From contig NZ_RHNN01000006.1 in assembly GCF_003946245.1 (NCBI RefSeq), positions 79,843 to 143,842 of the forward strand: a DNA stretch of 64,000 bases, in the 5' to 3' direction. Below, one piece after another: positions 25,648-34,560 of this stretch. This stretch comes from Levilactobacillus cerevisiae. GTDB lineage: Bacteria > Bacillota > Bacilli > Lactobacillales > Lactobacillaceae. Both the position numbers and the translations under genes were made by a program. The stretch's first letter is position 1, and each line of letters opens with the position of its first letter. A model generated the notes under the pieces. The model searched no databases. It saw nothing but the letters and a program-made list of their open reading frames with translations, and was not told the DNA's origin.

Positions 25648-26349
25648 CTACCATTCAATGGCGGCGATGGGCGTCGGGTCGGGGTTCTGCTGAATCGACT
25701 GCACCTTGGCGTCATTAATATGAATAATTTGATCGCCCATCTTGGCAATGGCGCCGTTGTGGGTCACGATGATGACGGTCATATTGGTCTGGCGCGCGCC
25801 GTCCTGAATGACTTGGAGTACCTGCTTGCCAGTCTGATAATCCAGCGCGCCGGTGGGCTCGTCGCACAATAACAGTTTGGGATTCTTGGCAATCGCCCGG
25901 GCAATCGCGACCCGCTGCTGTTCACCACCGGAGAGTTGCGCGGGAAAATTGCCGGCGCGGTCAGCCAGGCCCACGAGTCCCAACGTTTCGTCCACGTCGC
26001 GGGCATCGCTGGTAATTTGCGAGGCCAGTTCGACGTTTTCCTTGGCGGTCAGGTTGGGGACCAGGTTGTAAAATTGAAAGACAAAGCCCACGTCCTGGCG
26101 GCGGTAGGTAGTGAGTTGCTTGGGCGTGAACCGGGCAATGTCGGTGCCGTCAATCAGGACTTGGCCACTGGTTGGGCTGTCCATGCCACCGAGAATGTTG
26201 AGCAGCGTCGACTTGCCCGCGCCACTGGGCCCAAGAATCGTGACCACTTGGCCGCGTTCCACGCTAAAGGTGAGGGCGTCGTTGGCAATGGTGGTCTGGT
26301 CGCCCTGGGTGAAGGATCTGGTTTCGTTTTTAACTTCTATGTAGGCCAT
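25648..26349 (-). CDS. ABC transporter ATP-binding protein, LolD/MacB type
   Basis: A 233-residue ATPase: Walker [10 protein letters not shown] near residue 41, Q-loop region [16 protein letters not shown] typical of the MacB/LolD group, signature LSGGEQQR, Walker [13 protein letters not shown], switch VTHN. It drives the 860-residue FtsX-type permease whose start abuts its stop. Confidence 0.92.
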   Translation of the reverse strand: MAYIEVKNETRSFTQGDQTTIANDALTFSVERGQVVTILGPSGAGKSTLLNILGGMDSPTSGQVLIDGTDIARFTPKQLTTYRRQDVGFVFQFYNLVPNLTAKENVELASQITSDARDVDETLGLVGLADRAGNFPAQLSGGEQQRVAIARAIAKNPKLLLCDEPTGALDYQTGKQVLQVIQDGARQTNMTVIIVTHNGAIAKMGDQIIHINDAKVQSIQQNPDPTPIAAIEW

Positions 26350-26477
26350 ATTTAGGTCTCGCTTTCGTCTAAATTAGGATGTTGCTGGTAAGCCACGATG
26401 GTTTGCGTTTTAGCATAACCTAATTGTAGGCGGAAACCAGCCGCAACACAATGGTAACCGGTTACACTAGTGGGTGA

Positions 26478-26659
26478 CTGCCGGCTTGCCGTTCGCCAAA
26501 TTTAGGCTGGAACGCTGTCGGTAGGACGGCCCAAGCCGAAGGACGGTCTTGATCCTCGCTTTGAACCGCCAAACTCGGCGTTTCAAAGTCGCCATTTTCC
26601 AAGAAACCCCAATGGAAAATCCTACGGCTGAGCCTAAATTTGGCTCACTCATGCCTACG
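26478..26659 (+). repeat. Structured intergenic repeat, family 3
   Basis: CTGCCGGCTTGCCGTTCGCC opens it. The outer arms GCCAAATTTAGGCT/AGCCTAAATTTGGC are perfect. Interior: TGGAACGCTG, GACGGCC..AAG, GCTTTGAACC, and ATTTTCCA/TGGAAAAT. The tail is CTCACTCATGCCTACG. Confidence 0.6.
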
Positions 26660-26760
26660 TTGATCAGGCAAATTTCAGTTGTTGAATGCTCACCAGAATA
26701 GTAATTTTTACCATGACGTCTCTAATAGCTGCCAGTCGTTCACTGTCATGATGGGTGAGG

Positions 26761-26810
26761 AACACGAAAAAGGCAATCCTCAATTAGCGGGGATTGCCTG
26801 TCCGTGTTTA
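26761..26810 (-). terminator. Terminator of the DUF2255 gene
   Basis: AGGCAATCC/GGATTGCCT inside an outer pair AACACG/CGTGTT, just beyond the DUF2255 stop codon. Confidence 0.75.
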
Positions 26811-26821
26811 TTTTCGTAATT

Positions 26822-27211
26822 TTAGCGAGGCAAGACGTGCAGCGTCGCGTAAACGGGGCCCTCAGAAATCATCTTAGGCAGGGACTTTTGGCCGTCGTAC
26901 TTGGCCTTGTAGGCTGCGGTGATCTTGGCGTCCAGTTCAGCGGAGTGGTCGGCCATTTCAAAACGGGTGGCGAAGTTGTTGTCGCCTACGCTGATTTCGC
27001 CAGCACATTGTGCCGTTGCGGCCATAAACCACTTGGTTTGGTCGCCGTTCCAGCCGCGGGAGTAAACGCTACCATCCACGATGACTTCCCAGATAGGGGA
27101 TTCCTCTTCAAAGGTGGTCATGTCGGGGTTGTAAGGCTTCATGGTTAACGTGTGGTTGTTTGCAAACATCTCTAATTGTTCAGTCGTCCATTGTGTAGTT
27201 GTTGTATCCAT
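26822..27211 (-). CDS. DUF2255 family protein
   Basis: A 129-residue protein with the DUF2255 pattern: a central IWEVIVDGSVYSRGWNG (a beta strand ending near the conserved Arg-x-Trp) and a C-terminal KAKYDGQKSLPKMIS before TLHVLP. The fold resembles flavin-binding split barrels and the family is often found with redox genes; no activity is established. A paralogue lies at 31586. It has its own promoter region with a palindrome and its own terminator. Confidence 0.75.
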   Translation of the reverse strand: MDTTTTQWTTEQLEMFANNHTLTMKPYNPDMTTFEEESPIWEVIVDGSVYSRGWNGDQTKWFMAATAQCAGEISVGDNNFATRFEMADHSAELDAKITAAYKAKYDGQKSLPKMISEGPVYATLHVLPR

Positions 27212-27298
27212 AGGTAAATTCCTCCATTATTCTGCGAGTTCGTGTCAACGGTTAGTCAGCCGCGTCTGCGAGAACGCGGGAGAATTTCTTGTCTTTCA

Positions 27299-27313
27299 CT
27301 TACAATTCGTAAG
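27299..27313 (-). promoter_or_regulatory. Candidate operator at the DUF2255 promoter
   Basis: CTTACAATTCGTAAG is a perfect palindrome with a five-base centre. On the minus strand it lies right beside TATACT, with TTGCAA 16 bases further up, so a repressor bound here would cover the start of transcription. Partner unknown. Confidence 0.45.
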
Positions 27314-27529
27314 TATATACCGTTTGAATATAATTGCAAATACAAATCATGATTAAAATGGCAAATAGTAGTGGAATTTACTGTTCGCTTTAGGATTTTA
27401 AATGGTCGCCAATCCGTGATTTAACGGTATTTCTAACGGTTTAGCACGTGATTAGTGAATAGCCAGAAAAATCAGATAAATAAATTAACTGATTGGGTGA
27501 TAAGCCAGCAAAAAAATTTGAAATTTCCC

Positions 27530-27557
27530 TTGCCTTAGTCCCACACGAAGGTATTAT
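27530..27557 (+). promoter_or_regulatory. Promoter of the aldo/keto reductase gene
   Basis: TTGCCT, 16 bases, TATTAT, about 35 bases before the start codon. Confidence 0.5.
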
Positions 27558-27592
27558 ACTCAGAACCATAAGCAATCAAGGAGGAATGACAC

Positions 27593-28438
27593 ATGCCAAC
27601 AATTACGGATACATTTGATTTGAATAACGGACTCAAGATGCCCAAGGTTGGGTTTGGAACCTGGCAAACGCGCCCAGGCAAGGAAACGGTCGATGCCGTC
27701 AGTAACGCACTGAAGGCCGGTTACCGCTTCATTGATACCGCCAAGGCGTACGAAAACGAACAGAGTGTCGGCGAAGCCATCGCTGCTAGCGACGTGGCCC
27801 GCGAAGACATCTTTGTCCAAACGAAACTGCCCGCTGAATCCAAGAGTTATGACGCCGCACTGGCTGATTTTGACAGCAGTTTAGCCGCCTTAAACTTGGA
27901 CTACGTGGATTCTTACATTATTCACGCGCCATGGCCATGGGCCCAAATGGGTTCCAACCATGACGCAGATAATCGCGACGTTTGGCGTGCGATGCAAGAC
28001 ATCTATGACAGTGGCCGGGCCAAGTCAATTGGAGTCTCGAACTTCAATTCACATGACCTGGAAAACCTGTTAACGTGGGATGGCTTGACAGTGACGCCTG
28101 CCGTTGACCAGATTCAATACTACGTCGGTCATACGCAGGACTCCATCGTCAAGACGGCTGAGGCCAACAAGATCGTGGTCCAAGCCTACTCACCATTAGC
28201 AACCGGTGGCTTGGTAGACAGTCCAGAACTGGAACGCGTCGCTGGCAACTACGGCGTCTCAATTCCACAACTGGCTTTACGTTTCGTCATCCAAAATGGC
28301 GTAGCGCCACTACCAAAGGCCCGCGCAATGGCCCACGTGGAAGCCAACGCCCAATTAGATTTCGAAATCAACGACAAGGACATGGCCTTCTTGAACCGCC
28401 TGAGCGACGCCAATGGCTGGCATCCGGTGGGAGATTAG
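27593..28438 (+). CDS. Aldo/keto reductase (2,5-diketo-D-gluconate reductase-like)
   Basis: A 281-residue NADPH-dependent TIM-barrel reductase. The catalytic tetrad is visible: Asp in GYRFIDTAKAYENE with its Tyr, Lys in FVQTKLP, His in SYIIHAPWPWA. The C-terminal PLPKA is the coenzyme-phosphate loop. It reduces small aldehydes and ketones. AGGAGG is placed perfectly. Single gene with its own promoter; a family 1 repeat core lies directly after the stop. Related AKRs are at 32341 (truncated), 33521 and 37451. Confidence 0.92.
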   Translation: MPTITDTFDLNNGLKMPKVGFGTWQTRPGKETVDAVSNALKAGYRFIDTAKAYENEQSVGEAIAASDVAREDIFVQTKLPAESKSYDAALADFDSSLAALNLDYVDSYIIHAPWPWAQMGSNHDADNRDVWRAMQDIYDSGRAKSIGVSNFNSHDLENLLTWDGLTVTPAVDQIQYYVGHTQDSIVKTAEANKIVVQAYSPLATGGLVDSPELERVAGNYGVSIPQLALRFVIQNGVAPLPKARAMAHVEANAQLDFEINDKDMAFLNRLSDANGWHPVGD

Positions 28439-28442
28439 GGAA

Positions 28443-28565
28443 AAGAGCGCGGAGCAGGGCGGTCAGCTGGCGAGCATTAACGGCGCTAAGTGAATAACCC
28501 CGGGCTTGGGTTATTTGCTTAGCGTTGTTAAGCGGAACCAGTTGCCCTGCGGAGCGCGTTTCAGA
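28443..28565 (+). ncRNA. Structured intergenic repeat, family 1 core
   Basis: Same nested fold as at 5390, with arms GCTAAG/CTTAGC and ATAACCC/GGGTTAT in place of TGATAGCC/GGCTATCA and ATAATCC/GGATTAT. The outer stem is AGCAGGGC/GCCCTGC(G). The terminator-like 3' extension is missing. Confidence 0.55.
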
Positions 28566-28654
28566 GGCTGCCAGGACCAGGATATAATGGCGAGAGCCAG
28601 TCCAAGTCCCTAAGCTATCCCGAACCAAACAAGTTTCCAATAACGATGATTTAA

Positions 28655-28775
28655 AGCAACGCTAAAGAATCAAGGTATCGAGGGTATCAAGATACTAAAG
28701 AATCAAAGTACTAAGGTACCAAAGACACAAAGTCTCAAAGTACCAAGAACCAAAGCCCCAAAGAATCACCCAGGT
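28655..28775 (+). repeat. Imperfect short-period repeat tract
   Basis: About 120 bases made of degenerate CAAAGTACCAAAG-type units (AAAGAATCAA, AAAGTACTAAGG, AAAGACACAAAG, AAAGTACCAAG). It has a strong strand bias for A and C and very little T. No frame. Confidence 0.55.
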
Positions 28776-28816
28776 TTCCCATCAAGAAACCATAACCAAC
28801 ACGCAACATAACAATC

Positions 28817-28862
28817 AAAAAATCCGCACTGATACTCCCCCGTATCGGCGCGGATTTTTTGA
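28817..28862 (+). terminator. Terminator-like hairpin
   Basis: AAAAAATCCGC and GCGGATTTTTT enclose GATAC/GTATC. It follows the short-period tract and may end the reductase transcript. Confidence 0.7.
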
Positions 28863-29059
28863 CACTCGTCTATGCACATACGAGGTTGGAAATGTCAGTT
28901 TCATATTTGTGAGCATGATTCTTTTAAACCCTAAGACATTATTAAATCAAACGATTTCTAGGTACAAGCAATTGCATCCGTTAGTGAAACCCGGTAAAAT
29001 TCACGCAATCGGTGTGCACAGCCGAGGTTACTAAGGGATTGAGAGAGGAAGATAGTCAC

Positions 29060-29806
29060 GTGAAAATTTTCAGAAGACTGACAGTTGTGGGCCTTCTGGT
29101 ATTGGCGTTTGGGTGGTTGAGAACGCAACCGGAACTGGTAAACGCGGCCACGACCCGTGCCAGTCAAGAATGGCAACGGCTCACCGCGGTGGTGGCCCAG
29201 CAGGTCGTGCCAACCACGACCACGAATCAGTCAAGTAGCAGTCAGCCGACAACGACGCGGACCAAGGGCACGCTTTGGCGCAATACCAAGGAGCGTGCTA
29301 GTCAGGCTAAGGTCACGACGACGCCAATTGAAGCCATTGTGCAAGGGGTTCAGTTGGGGCGCACGTACCATTATCAGTTTGCGGATAATCTCCCGGCGGC
29401 TGGGAAACGGGCCTTTCAGCAGGCTGTTCAGGTTTATAATCAGACCGGAATCGTCCGGCTGGTACCGGGAACGGCCAGTCAAAGTGGCAACCAGATTACC
29501 TTCAAGGCCTATCACAAACAGATGCCGGCGGGCGACACGACCCTGGAATTGGGTCACGGGGGGCCACAGATTACGCAGAAGATTTCAATCAGCGGCCTGA
29601 CCTCGCGTAACGCGGCCACGGCCAGCTTGAATGCCACGTATCCCGAGGCATTGCGCGCTTCAGTGGCGATTCATGAGCTCGGCCACGCGTTAGGCCTCGA
29701 CCACAGCAATGCAACAACTTCAGTGATGTATCCGTTAGACCAAGGGCGGACGTCGTTGGCGAAAGCCGATGTCGCCAGTCTCAAGGCAATTTACGAACAG
29801 AGTTAG
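29060..29806 (+). CDS. Secreted matrixin-family metalloprotease
   Basis: A 248-residue secreted zinc protease. Signal peptide (MKIFRRLTVVGLLVLAFGWL, cut near VNA/A), a Thr/Ser/Gln-rich linker to about residue 85, then an M10-type catalytic domain. The zinc site is HELGHALGLDH with His205, Glu206, His209 and His215, followed by SVMYP, the Met-turn. The start is GTG 29060: GAGGAA lies nine bases before it and the signal peptide begins there. No propeptide cysteine switch is visible. Such small matrixins in lactobacilli are uncharacterised. Confidence 0.85.
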   Translation: MKIFRRLTVVGLLVLAFGWLRTQPELVNAATTRASQEWQRLTAVVAQQVVPTTTTNQSSSSQPTTTRTKGTLWRNTKERASQAKVTTTPIEAIVQGVQLGRTYHYQFADNLPAAGKRAFQQAVQVYNQTGIVRLVPGTASQSGNQITFKAYHKQMPAGDTTLELGHGGPQITQKISISGLTSRNAATASLNATYPEALRASVAIHELGHALGLDHSNATTSVMYPLDQGRTSLAKADVASLKAIYEQS

Positions 29807-29814
29807 CTGTATAC

Positions 29815-29858
29815 AAAAATCCCCAGCTACCGCGAAATGGCGGTGACCGGGGATTTTT
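29815..29858 (+). terminator. Terminator of the matrixin gene
   Basis: AAAATCCCC and GGGGATTTTT close a stem containing ACCGC/GCGGT. Confidence 0.8.
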
Positions 29859-29971
29859 AAGATTCTATCTATGCCTAAAAGCTATGAATAATGATTTAAT
29901 CTAGGTATTGGATATAGTTGTGCCCGCCAGCTATACTACTCGGTATAGAAACACGTAAAGGAGCGGTAAAA

Positions 29972-30562
29972 ATGACAGAATCAGCAATTTTCCAACGGGC
30001 ACTCGCGGGCAAGCCCTTGGATTTCACGGGCGAGGATTTTCAAAAAATCAATCAGACCGTCCAGCGGACCCAGGAACTCTTGAAAAAGTTCAACCACATT
30101 GACCAAACGGCTGAACAGCGGCGCGCCACGTTAAGTCAGGTTGTCGGCTACAGTGTGCCGGTGTCGGCTGAAATCAACGCGCCCGTCCACAGCGACTTTG
30201 GGCCGCACATCTTTATCAGTGACCACGTATTTGTGAATCAGGGCGTGATGTTCGTGGATCTGGGCGGCATTTACCTAGGCGACGGGGCACTGATTGGCCC
30301 CGGGACCATGCTGATTACGGTCAACCATTTGGAAGACCCCGCCCACAGACGCGACGTTCAGGCGCAGGCCATCCACATTGAAAAGAATGCCTGGGTTGGC
30401 GCCGGCGCCATGATTCTCCCGGGCGTGACGGTGGGCGAAAACGCCATCGTCGGGGCTGGGGCAATCGTGACCAAGGACGTGCCGGCCAATATGATTGTGG
30501 TGGGGTCGCCCGCCAGAGTTTTGCGGCGCGTCAAGGGGACGGCGGCGGAACAAAACGACTAG
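29972..30562 (+). CDS. Hexapeptide-repeat acetyltransferase
   Basis: A 196-residue left-handed beta-helix acetyltransferase with an N-terminal helical Mac domain (FQRALAGKPLDFTGEDF). Hexapeptide turns run from about residue 75 (HIFISDHVFVNQGVMFVDLGGIYLGDGALIGPG) and the catalytic His is in ITVNHLEDP. Start at ATG 29972, eight bases after AAAGGAG. It overlaps the convergent LysR gene by four bases at the stop. The neighbour LysR, transcribed toward it, is not an obvious regulator. Confidence 0.88.
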   Translation: MTESAIFQRALAGKPLDFTGEDFQKINQTVQRTQELLKKFNHIDQTAEQRRATLSQVVGYSVPVSAEINAPVHSDFGPHIFISDHVFVNQGVMFVDLGGIYLGDGALIGPGTMLITVNHLEDPAHRRDVQAQAIHIEKNAWVGAGAMILPGVTVGENAIVGAGAIVTKDVPANMIVVGSPARVLRRVKGTAAEQND

Positions 30563-31440
30563 TTGTCGGTTGGCGCCAACTCTGTTCTGACCTGCGCCAA
30601 GAGGGCTTGGGCCGCAGCCGATAAACGCTGGCCCTTCAACCACACTAGGCTGGAGCCGGAAGACATCCGCGGTGCGAGTGGCACGAAGGTCAGATCGGAT
30701 TGATTGGTGTTAATGATGCCGTCGAGTCCCAGCGCGTTGCCCACCCCGGCGGAGACCAATAGCGATGCGTTGTAGAGCAGGTTGTACGTGGCCGTCACGG
30801 TTAAATTGGCTTGCGTGAACCCGAAGAGGTCGTGGATCCGATTGGCACCGCCCTGTTGAGGCAAGATCAGTTTCGTTTGCGCCACGTCCGCCAGACTAAC
30901 TGTGGCCTGTTGCGCTAGCGGCGAGCTGTTCTGCACCAGCAGGCCCCAACGACTTTCGCCGGGTAACCGGAGGAAATCGTAGTCGGTCTTATCGACGGGC
31001 TCCATGACGACGCCGAAATCAAAGACCCCGGAGCTGAGTTGTTGGTGGATGTTCGCGGCGTCGGTACTGACGAGGTTAATTTGAACGTGGGGATGGGCTT
31101 GATTGAGGTGGCCAATGGCCTGGGCGACCGTCAACATGCTCCGGGCCTCGGCGCTACCGACGAAGACGGAACCGCTGATGTCCTTGGCCTGATGAATGTT
31201 GGCCAGCGTCTTGTCGGTCAACGAGAGAATCTGGCGGGCCTGATTGGCAAAGTATTCGCCGTCGGTGGTCAGTTGAATAGTCCGGTTCCCCCGTTCAAAG
31301 AGGGTCGTGCCGAGCTCGTCTTCCAGCTCCTTTAACTGCCGGGACACGGTGGGCTGGGACACGTGTAACCGCTCGGAGGCCTTACTAATGTTTTTTTCCT
31401 GAACAACCATTAAAAAGTAACGCAACACACGTAGTTCCAA
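30559..31440 (-). CDS. LysR family transcriptional regulator
   Basis: A 293-residue LysR protein. HTH domain MELRVLRYFLMVVQEKNISKASERLHVSQPTVSRQLKELEDELGTTLFERGNR, effector domain from about 90. Divergent from the DUF2255-MerR-AKR group, whose start lies 145 bases away, so control of that group (31586-32679) is the natural inference. Effector unknown. Confidence 0.9.
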   Translation of the reverse strand: MELRVLRYFLMVVQEKNISKASERLHVSQPTVSRQLKELEDELGTTLFERGNRTIQLTTDGEYFANQARQILSLTDKTLANIHQAKDISGSVFVGSAEARSMLTVAQAIGHLNQAHPHVQINLVSTDAANIHQQLSSGVFDFGVVMEPVDKTDYDFLRLPGESRWGLLVQNSSPLAQQATVSLADVAQTKLILPQQGGANRIHDLFGFTQANLTVTATYNLLYNASLLVSAGVGNALGLDGIINTNQSDLTFVPLAPRMSSGSSLVWLKGQRLSAAAQALLAQVRTELAPTDN

Positions 31441-31585
31441 GATAATCGACTCCTTTGGCTGACTGACCCGAAGATGGGGCCATATAACTCATCTGTATAG
31501 TGCTTGCCTTAATCTAAGCATGCCACATAGGCGAAGTCAACTCAGACGGCAGTCTTGGTAAATAAAAATGATTGGAGTGAGCAAC

Positions 31586-31969
31586 ATGAAAGAATGGACG
31601 TCAACCCGGCTGCAAGCGTTTGCGGTCGCCGATGATCTCCGCATCTCGCCATTTTACAGCGATGGCCGGACCTATGGCACACCGACCTGGATTTGGTCGG
31701 TGGTGGTCGGCAACCACTTGTACGTGCGCGCCTGGAACGGACCGCAATCGTCATGGTACCAGTCCGCGGTGGCCCAACGAGCGGGCCGGATTTACTTGGC
31801 GGGGTGTAATTTCAACGTCACCTTTACCCCGGTGGCCAGTCAACCCGCACTGACGGCCACCGTGGACGCCGCTTATCGGCGCAAGTACGTGGAGAGTGAC
31901 TACCTGTTGCCAATGCTGCAGGCGGGACCGCGGTCGGCGACGGTAGAAATTCTACCAGAAAACTTATAG
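31586..31969 (+). CDS. DUF2255 family protein
   Basis: A 127-residue paralogue of the protein at 26822: WIWSVVVGNHLYVRAWNGPQSSWYQSAV and YRRKYVESDYLLPML match its conserved blocks. Start at MKEW, ten bases after GGAG; the upstream ATG precedes the ribosome site. First gene of a short operon with a MerR regulator and a now truncated AKR, divergent from a LysR gene. Confidence 0.75.
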   Translation: MKEWTSTRLQAFAVADDLRISPFYSDGRTYGTPTWIWSVVVGNHLYVRAWNGPQSSWYQSAVAQRAGRIYLAGCNFNVTFTPVASQPALTATVDAAYRRKYVESDYLLPMLQAGPRSATVEILPENL

Positions 31970-31988
31970 AAACGAGGAGGGATGCCAA

Positions 31989-32354
31989 GTGAAAATTAAT
32001 GAGGCCGCGAAACGCCTGCACACCAGTGCGTGGACGCTACGCTACTATGAACAAATTGCCTTGATTGCGCCGGTCACCCGGATCAGCGGGATGCGCGACT
32101 ATGACGAAACGACGATTGCCCAGCTCCAAAAAATTCTCGACTGGCGGGCTTGCGGCGTGACGCTGGACGAAATCAAACAGTTGGCGCAGCTGGATTTACA
32201 AGACGACACTGGAGAATCGCAGCGTGAAATTTTACGCAACCAAGCCGGCGTGTTGCGCGACCAAATTGCTCACTTGCAAGGTTCCCTGAATCGCCTGGAA
32301 ACGCAGATAGAACACTTACCAACTAAGGAGTTGATGACTAGTGGTTTACACTAA
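31989..32354 (+). CDS. MerR family transcriptional regulator
   Basis: A 121-residue MerR protein starting at GTG after GAGGAGGG. The HTH ([28 protein letters not shown]) and the following [29 protein letters not shown] are classic; a coiled dimerisation helix ends the protein. It lacks the Cys residues of metal sensors, pointing to the AdhR/TipAL-like group that controls aldehyde- or redox-related genes. It overlaps the downstream AKR start by 14 bases. Confidence 0.9.
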   Translation: MKINEAAKRLHTSAWTLRYYEQIALIAPVTRISGMRDYDETTIAQLQKILDWRACGVTLDEIKQLAQLDLQDDTGESQREILRNQAGVLRDQIAHLQGSLNRLETQIEHLPTKELMTSGLH

Positions 32355-32679
32355 CTTAAATAATGGCGTCCGGATGCCGCTGCAGGGCTACGGCGTTTTT
32401 CAAATCACAGACCTGGACCAATGCGAGCAGGCAGTGGTCGACGCCCTGCATACCGGGTATCGGCTGATTGATACGGCCGCGACGTACGGCAACGAAGCGG
32501 CGGTCGGCCGGGCCATCAAACGCAGTGGTGTGGCGCGTTCAGACCTCTTCATTTCATCAAAAGTATGGATTCAAGACGCTGGGTACCAGCGAACCATGGA
32601 TTCGTTTAACAAGACGCTGGCCAACCTGCAGACGGACTACCTGGACTTGTACCTGATTCACATGCCTTACGGCGACTAG
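32341..32679 (+). pseudogene. Truncated aldo/keto reductase
   Basis: The 112 residues are the N-terminal 40% of an [12 protein letters not shown] with catalytic Asp/Tyr, SSKVW with Lys and YLIHMPYGD with His. The frame then stops where intact family members continue (usually with YYGAWRAM). Right after the stop, DNA of a convergent LtrA gene begins in mid-frame, so a deletion has fused two genes. The C-terminal coenzyme-binding half is missing and the protein should be inactive. Coupled to the MerR gene by overlap. Confidence 0.8.
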
Positions 32680-32689
32680 CAGGGCAGCT

Positions 32690-33303
32690 GGCGGCCGAGT
32701 TCAGTTCAAAGGGAATCTGGCGTTGGCGAAATTCTCGGTCGAAATTGCCATTTTCAGCCATGACGGTACCGATGAAGATCAACAAGCTGACCACGATGAG
32801 ACCCTGTTGCACGGCCAAATTTGGGAGCCAAATACTGCCAATGAACAGCGCCTCACCCACGACGTAGGCAATCAAAAACGGCTGGGTCGTGGTGGCGTGT
32901 AGCGGGTCGGCAATCATGGTCCGCAGGTAGAGGTACATGTAAATCAATTGGTTAAACGAGTATGCCAAGATGAACCCGGTATAGTGCCCGGCGAACACGT
33001 AGCGGTGACGGCGATCGCCACAATTTGCAAGAGCGCGAAGCAGACGTTTCTGAGGTTATTTTTTCCGTGCAGGTCAAAGTACAGGACCATGTTCGTCCAG
33101 GTGTTGAAGAAGAACAGGAACAGTACCCAGAACGTGACGAAGCCGTACAGGTTGAAGTGGGCCGACAAGTTTTCCACGAAACTGTGGATGATGACGACGT
33201 AGACCAGGTCCGAGAATAGGTCCAGCCAGGAAATTTTACGGTTAGCGATGGTGTTGGTAATGGTGCGGGGCGCGCCCCACCAGGATTTATGTTCGGTATG
33301 CAA
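32690..33303 (-). pseudogene. Low temperature requirement protein A (LtrA) family, broken
   Basis: The N-terminal half of an LtrA membrane protein (SWLDLFSDLVYVVIIHSF, NTWTNMVLYFDLHG, VAIAVTATC). Near 32995-33002 the frame shifts: the continuation (FAGHYTGFILAYSFNQL) is in another frame. It then ends abruptly about 210 residues in, at the deletion junction with the truncated AKR, where intact members are about 370 residues. Two lesions make this a clear pseudogene. Confidence 0.8.
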
Positions 33304-33520
33304 TTGAAAGCCCCCCCAAAAAGTTTTTAGTATTCGCTAATGATTATACACTTGGTGGCGCGAAAGTTGGGGCCGAAAGCATGCCTCGGGTGGTCGACGC
33401 AGAGCATCCCCTAGGTATACAGGAACTGAATGGCACGGCATGAAGACTAAGCATTTTACATTGTGTGGCAACAACCGTATGATAATGGCAACAAATTAAA
33501 TGAACGAAGGAGATCATCAA

Positions 33521-34468
33521 ATGACACTGACAAATCAACCGAAAATTGCGTTAGGTGCCTGGGCTTGGGGCGACACACCGGACGGCCAAGTCTTTGGCAA
33601 TCATTTGACCGCTGCGGACTTAAAGCCAGTCGTGGCCGATGCGATGGCTGCCGGATTAACGCTGTGGGACACGGCCTACGCTTACGGGTCCGGGGCTTCC
33701 GAAGACAAACTTGGTGAGCTGCTCCAGGACTATCCCCGTGACAGTTACCAGCTCTCCACGAAGTTCACGCCCCAGATGGCCGCGGGCGACAGTGACCACG
33801 AGGTAGCGGACATGCTCGCGGGCAGTTTGAAACGGTTGCACACGGATTACATCGACATCTATTGGATTCACAACCCCGGTGACGTGGAAAAATGGACGCC
33901 CCAACTGATTCCATTGGTTAAGAGTGGCCAAATCAAGCGGGTGGGCGTCTCCAACCACAACCTCGCGCAGATCAAGCGAGCCAACGAGATTCTGGGTGAG
34001 GCCGGCATTCAGATTTCCGCCGTTCAGAACCATTTCAGCCTGTTATACCGGTCATCTGAAGAAGCCGGCATCATTGACTATTGTCGCGAACATGACATGA
34101 CGTTCTTTGCCTACATGGTGCTGGAACAGGGCCTGTTGAGCGGCCGGTACAGCGTGGACAATCCACTCCCAGCCGACAGCATGCGTGGTCAAATCTACAA
34201 CCAGGTGCTGCCACAAGTGAGTGCGTTAACCGCTGGCCTGAAGGAAATTGGAGCACGGCAAAACGCCTCGGCGGCTGAGGTAGCGACGGCTTACGCGATT
34301 ACCAAGGGCACCACGCCCATCATTGGCGTCACCAAGGCCAAGTATATTCCGAGCGAAGCCAAGGCGATGGGCTTAACGTTGAGCGCTGCTGAAATCAGTC
34401 AATTAGAGGATTTAGCAGCGGCCGCCAACGTTGATACCAAAGGCTCCTGGGAAGCACCAATGGCTTAA
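33521..34468 (+). CDS. Aldo/keto reductase
   Basis: A 315-residue AKR. TLWDTAYAYGSGASED holds catalytic Asp and Tyr, STKFTP the Lys, YWIHNPGD the His; GVTKAKYI is the coenzyme loop. Start at MTLTNQ, five bases after GAAGGAG. First gene of a same-strand run of six (33521-38458) with an NAD(P)-binding protein, amidohydrolase, acetyltransferase, ABM-domain protein and another AKR. A TATGAT at about 33478 may be its -10. Confidence 0.9.
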   Translation: MTLTNQPKIALGAWAWGDTPDGQVFGNHLTAADLKPVVADAMAAGLTLWDTAYAYGSGASEDKLGELLQDYPRDSYQLSTKFTPQMAAGDSDHEVADMLAGSLKRLHTDYIDIYWIHNPGDVEKWTPQLIPLVKSGQIKRVGVSNHNLAQIKRANEILGEAGIQISAVQNHFSLLYRSSEEAGIIDYCREHDMTFFAYMVLEQGLLSGRYSVDNPLPADSMRGQIYNQVLPQVSALTAGLKEIGARQNASAAEVATAYAITKGTTPIIGVTKAKYIPSEAKAMGLTLSAAEISQLEDLAAAANVDTKGSWEAPMA

Positions 34469-34560
34469 ATAAGGTAAGATAAAAACGATATAAAATTACG
34501 AGTCATGCAGTTCCTGTGCGATTGTAGCGCTGAACCTGCATTATTTTAGGAGGAATTTTA

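Noticed and set aside
28655..28775. CRISPR-like tract
   Set aside because: Units are about 10-14 bases and degenerate; no constant repeat with unique spacers.
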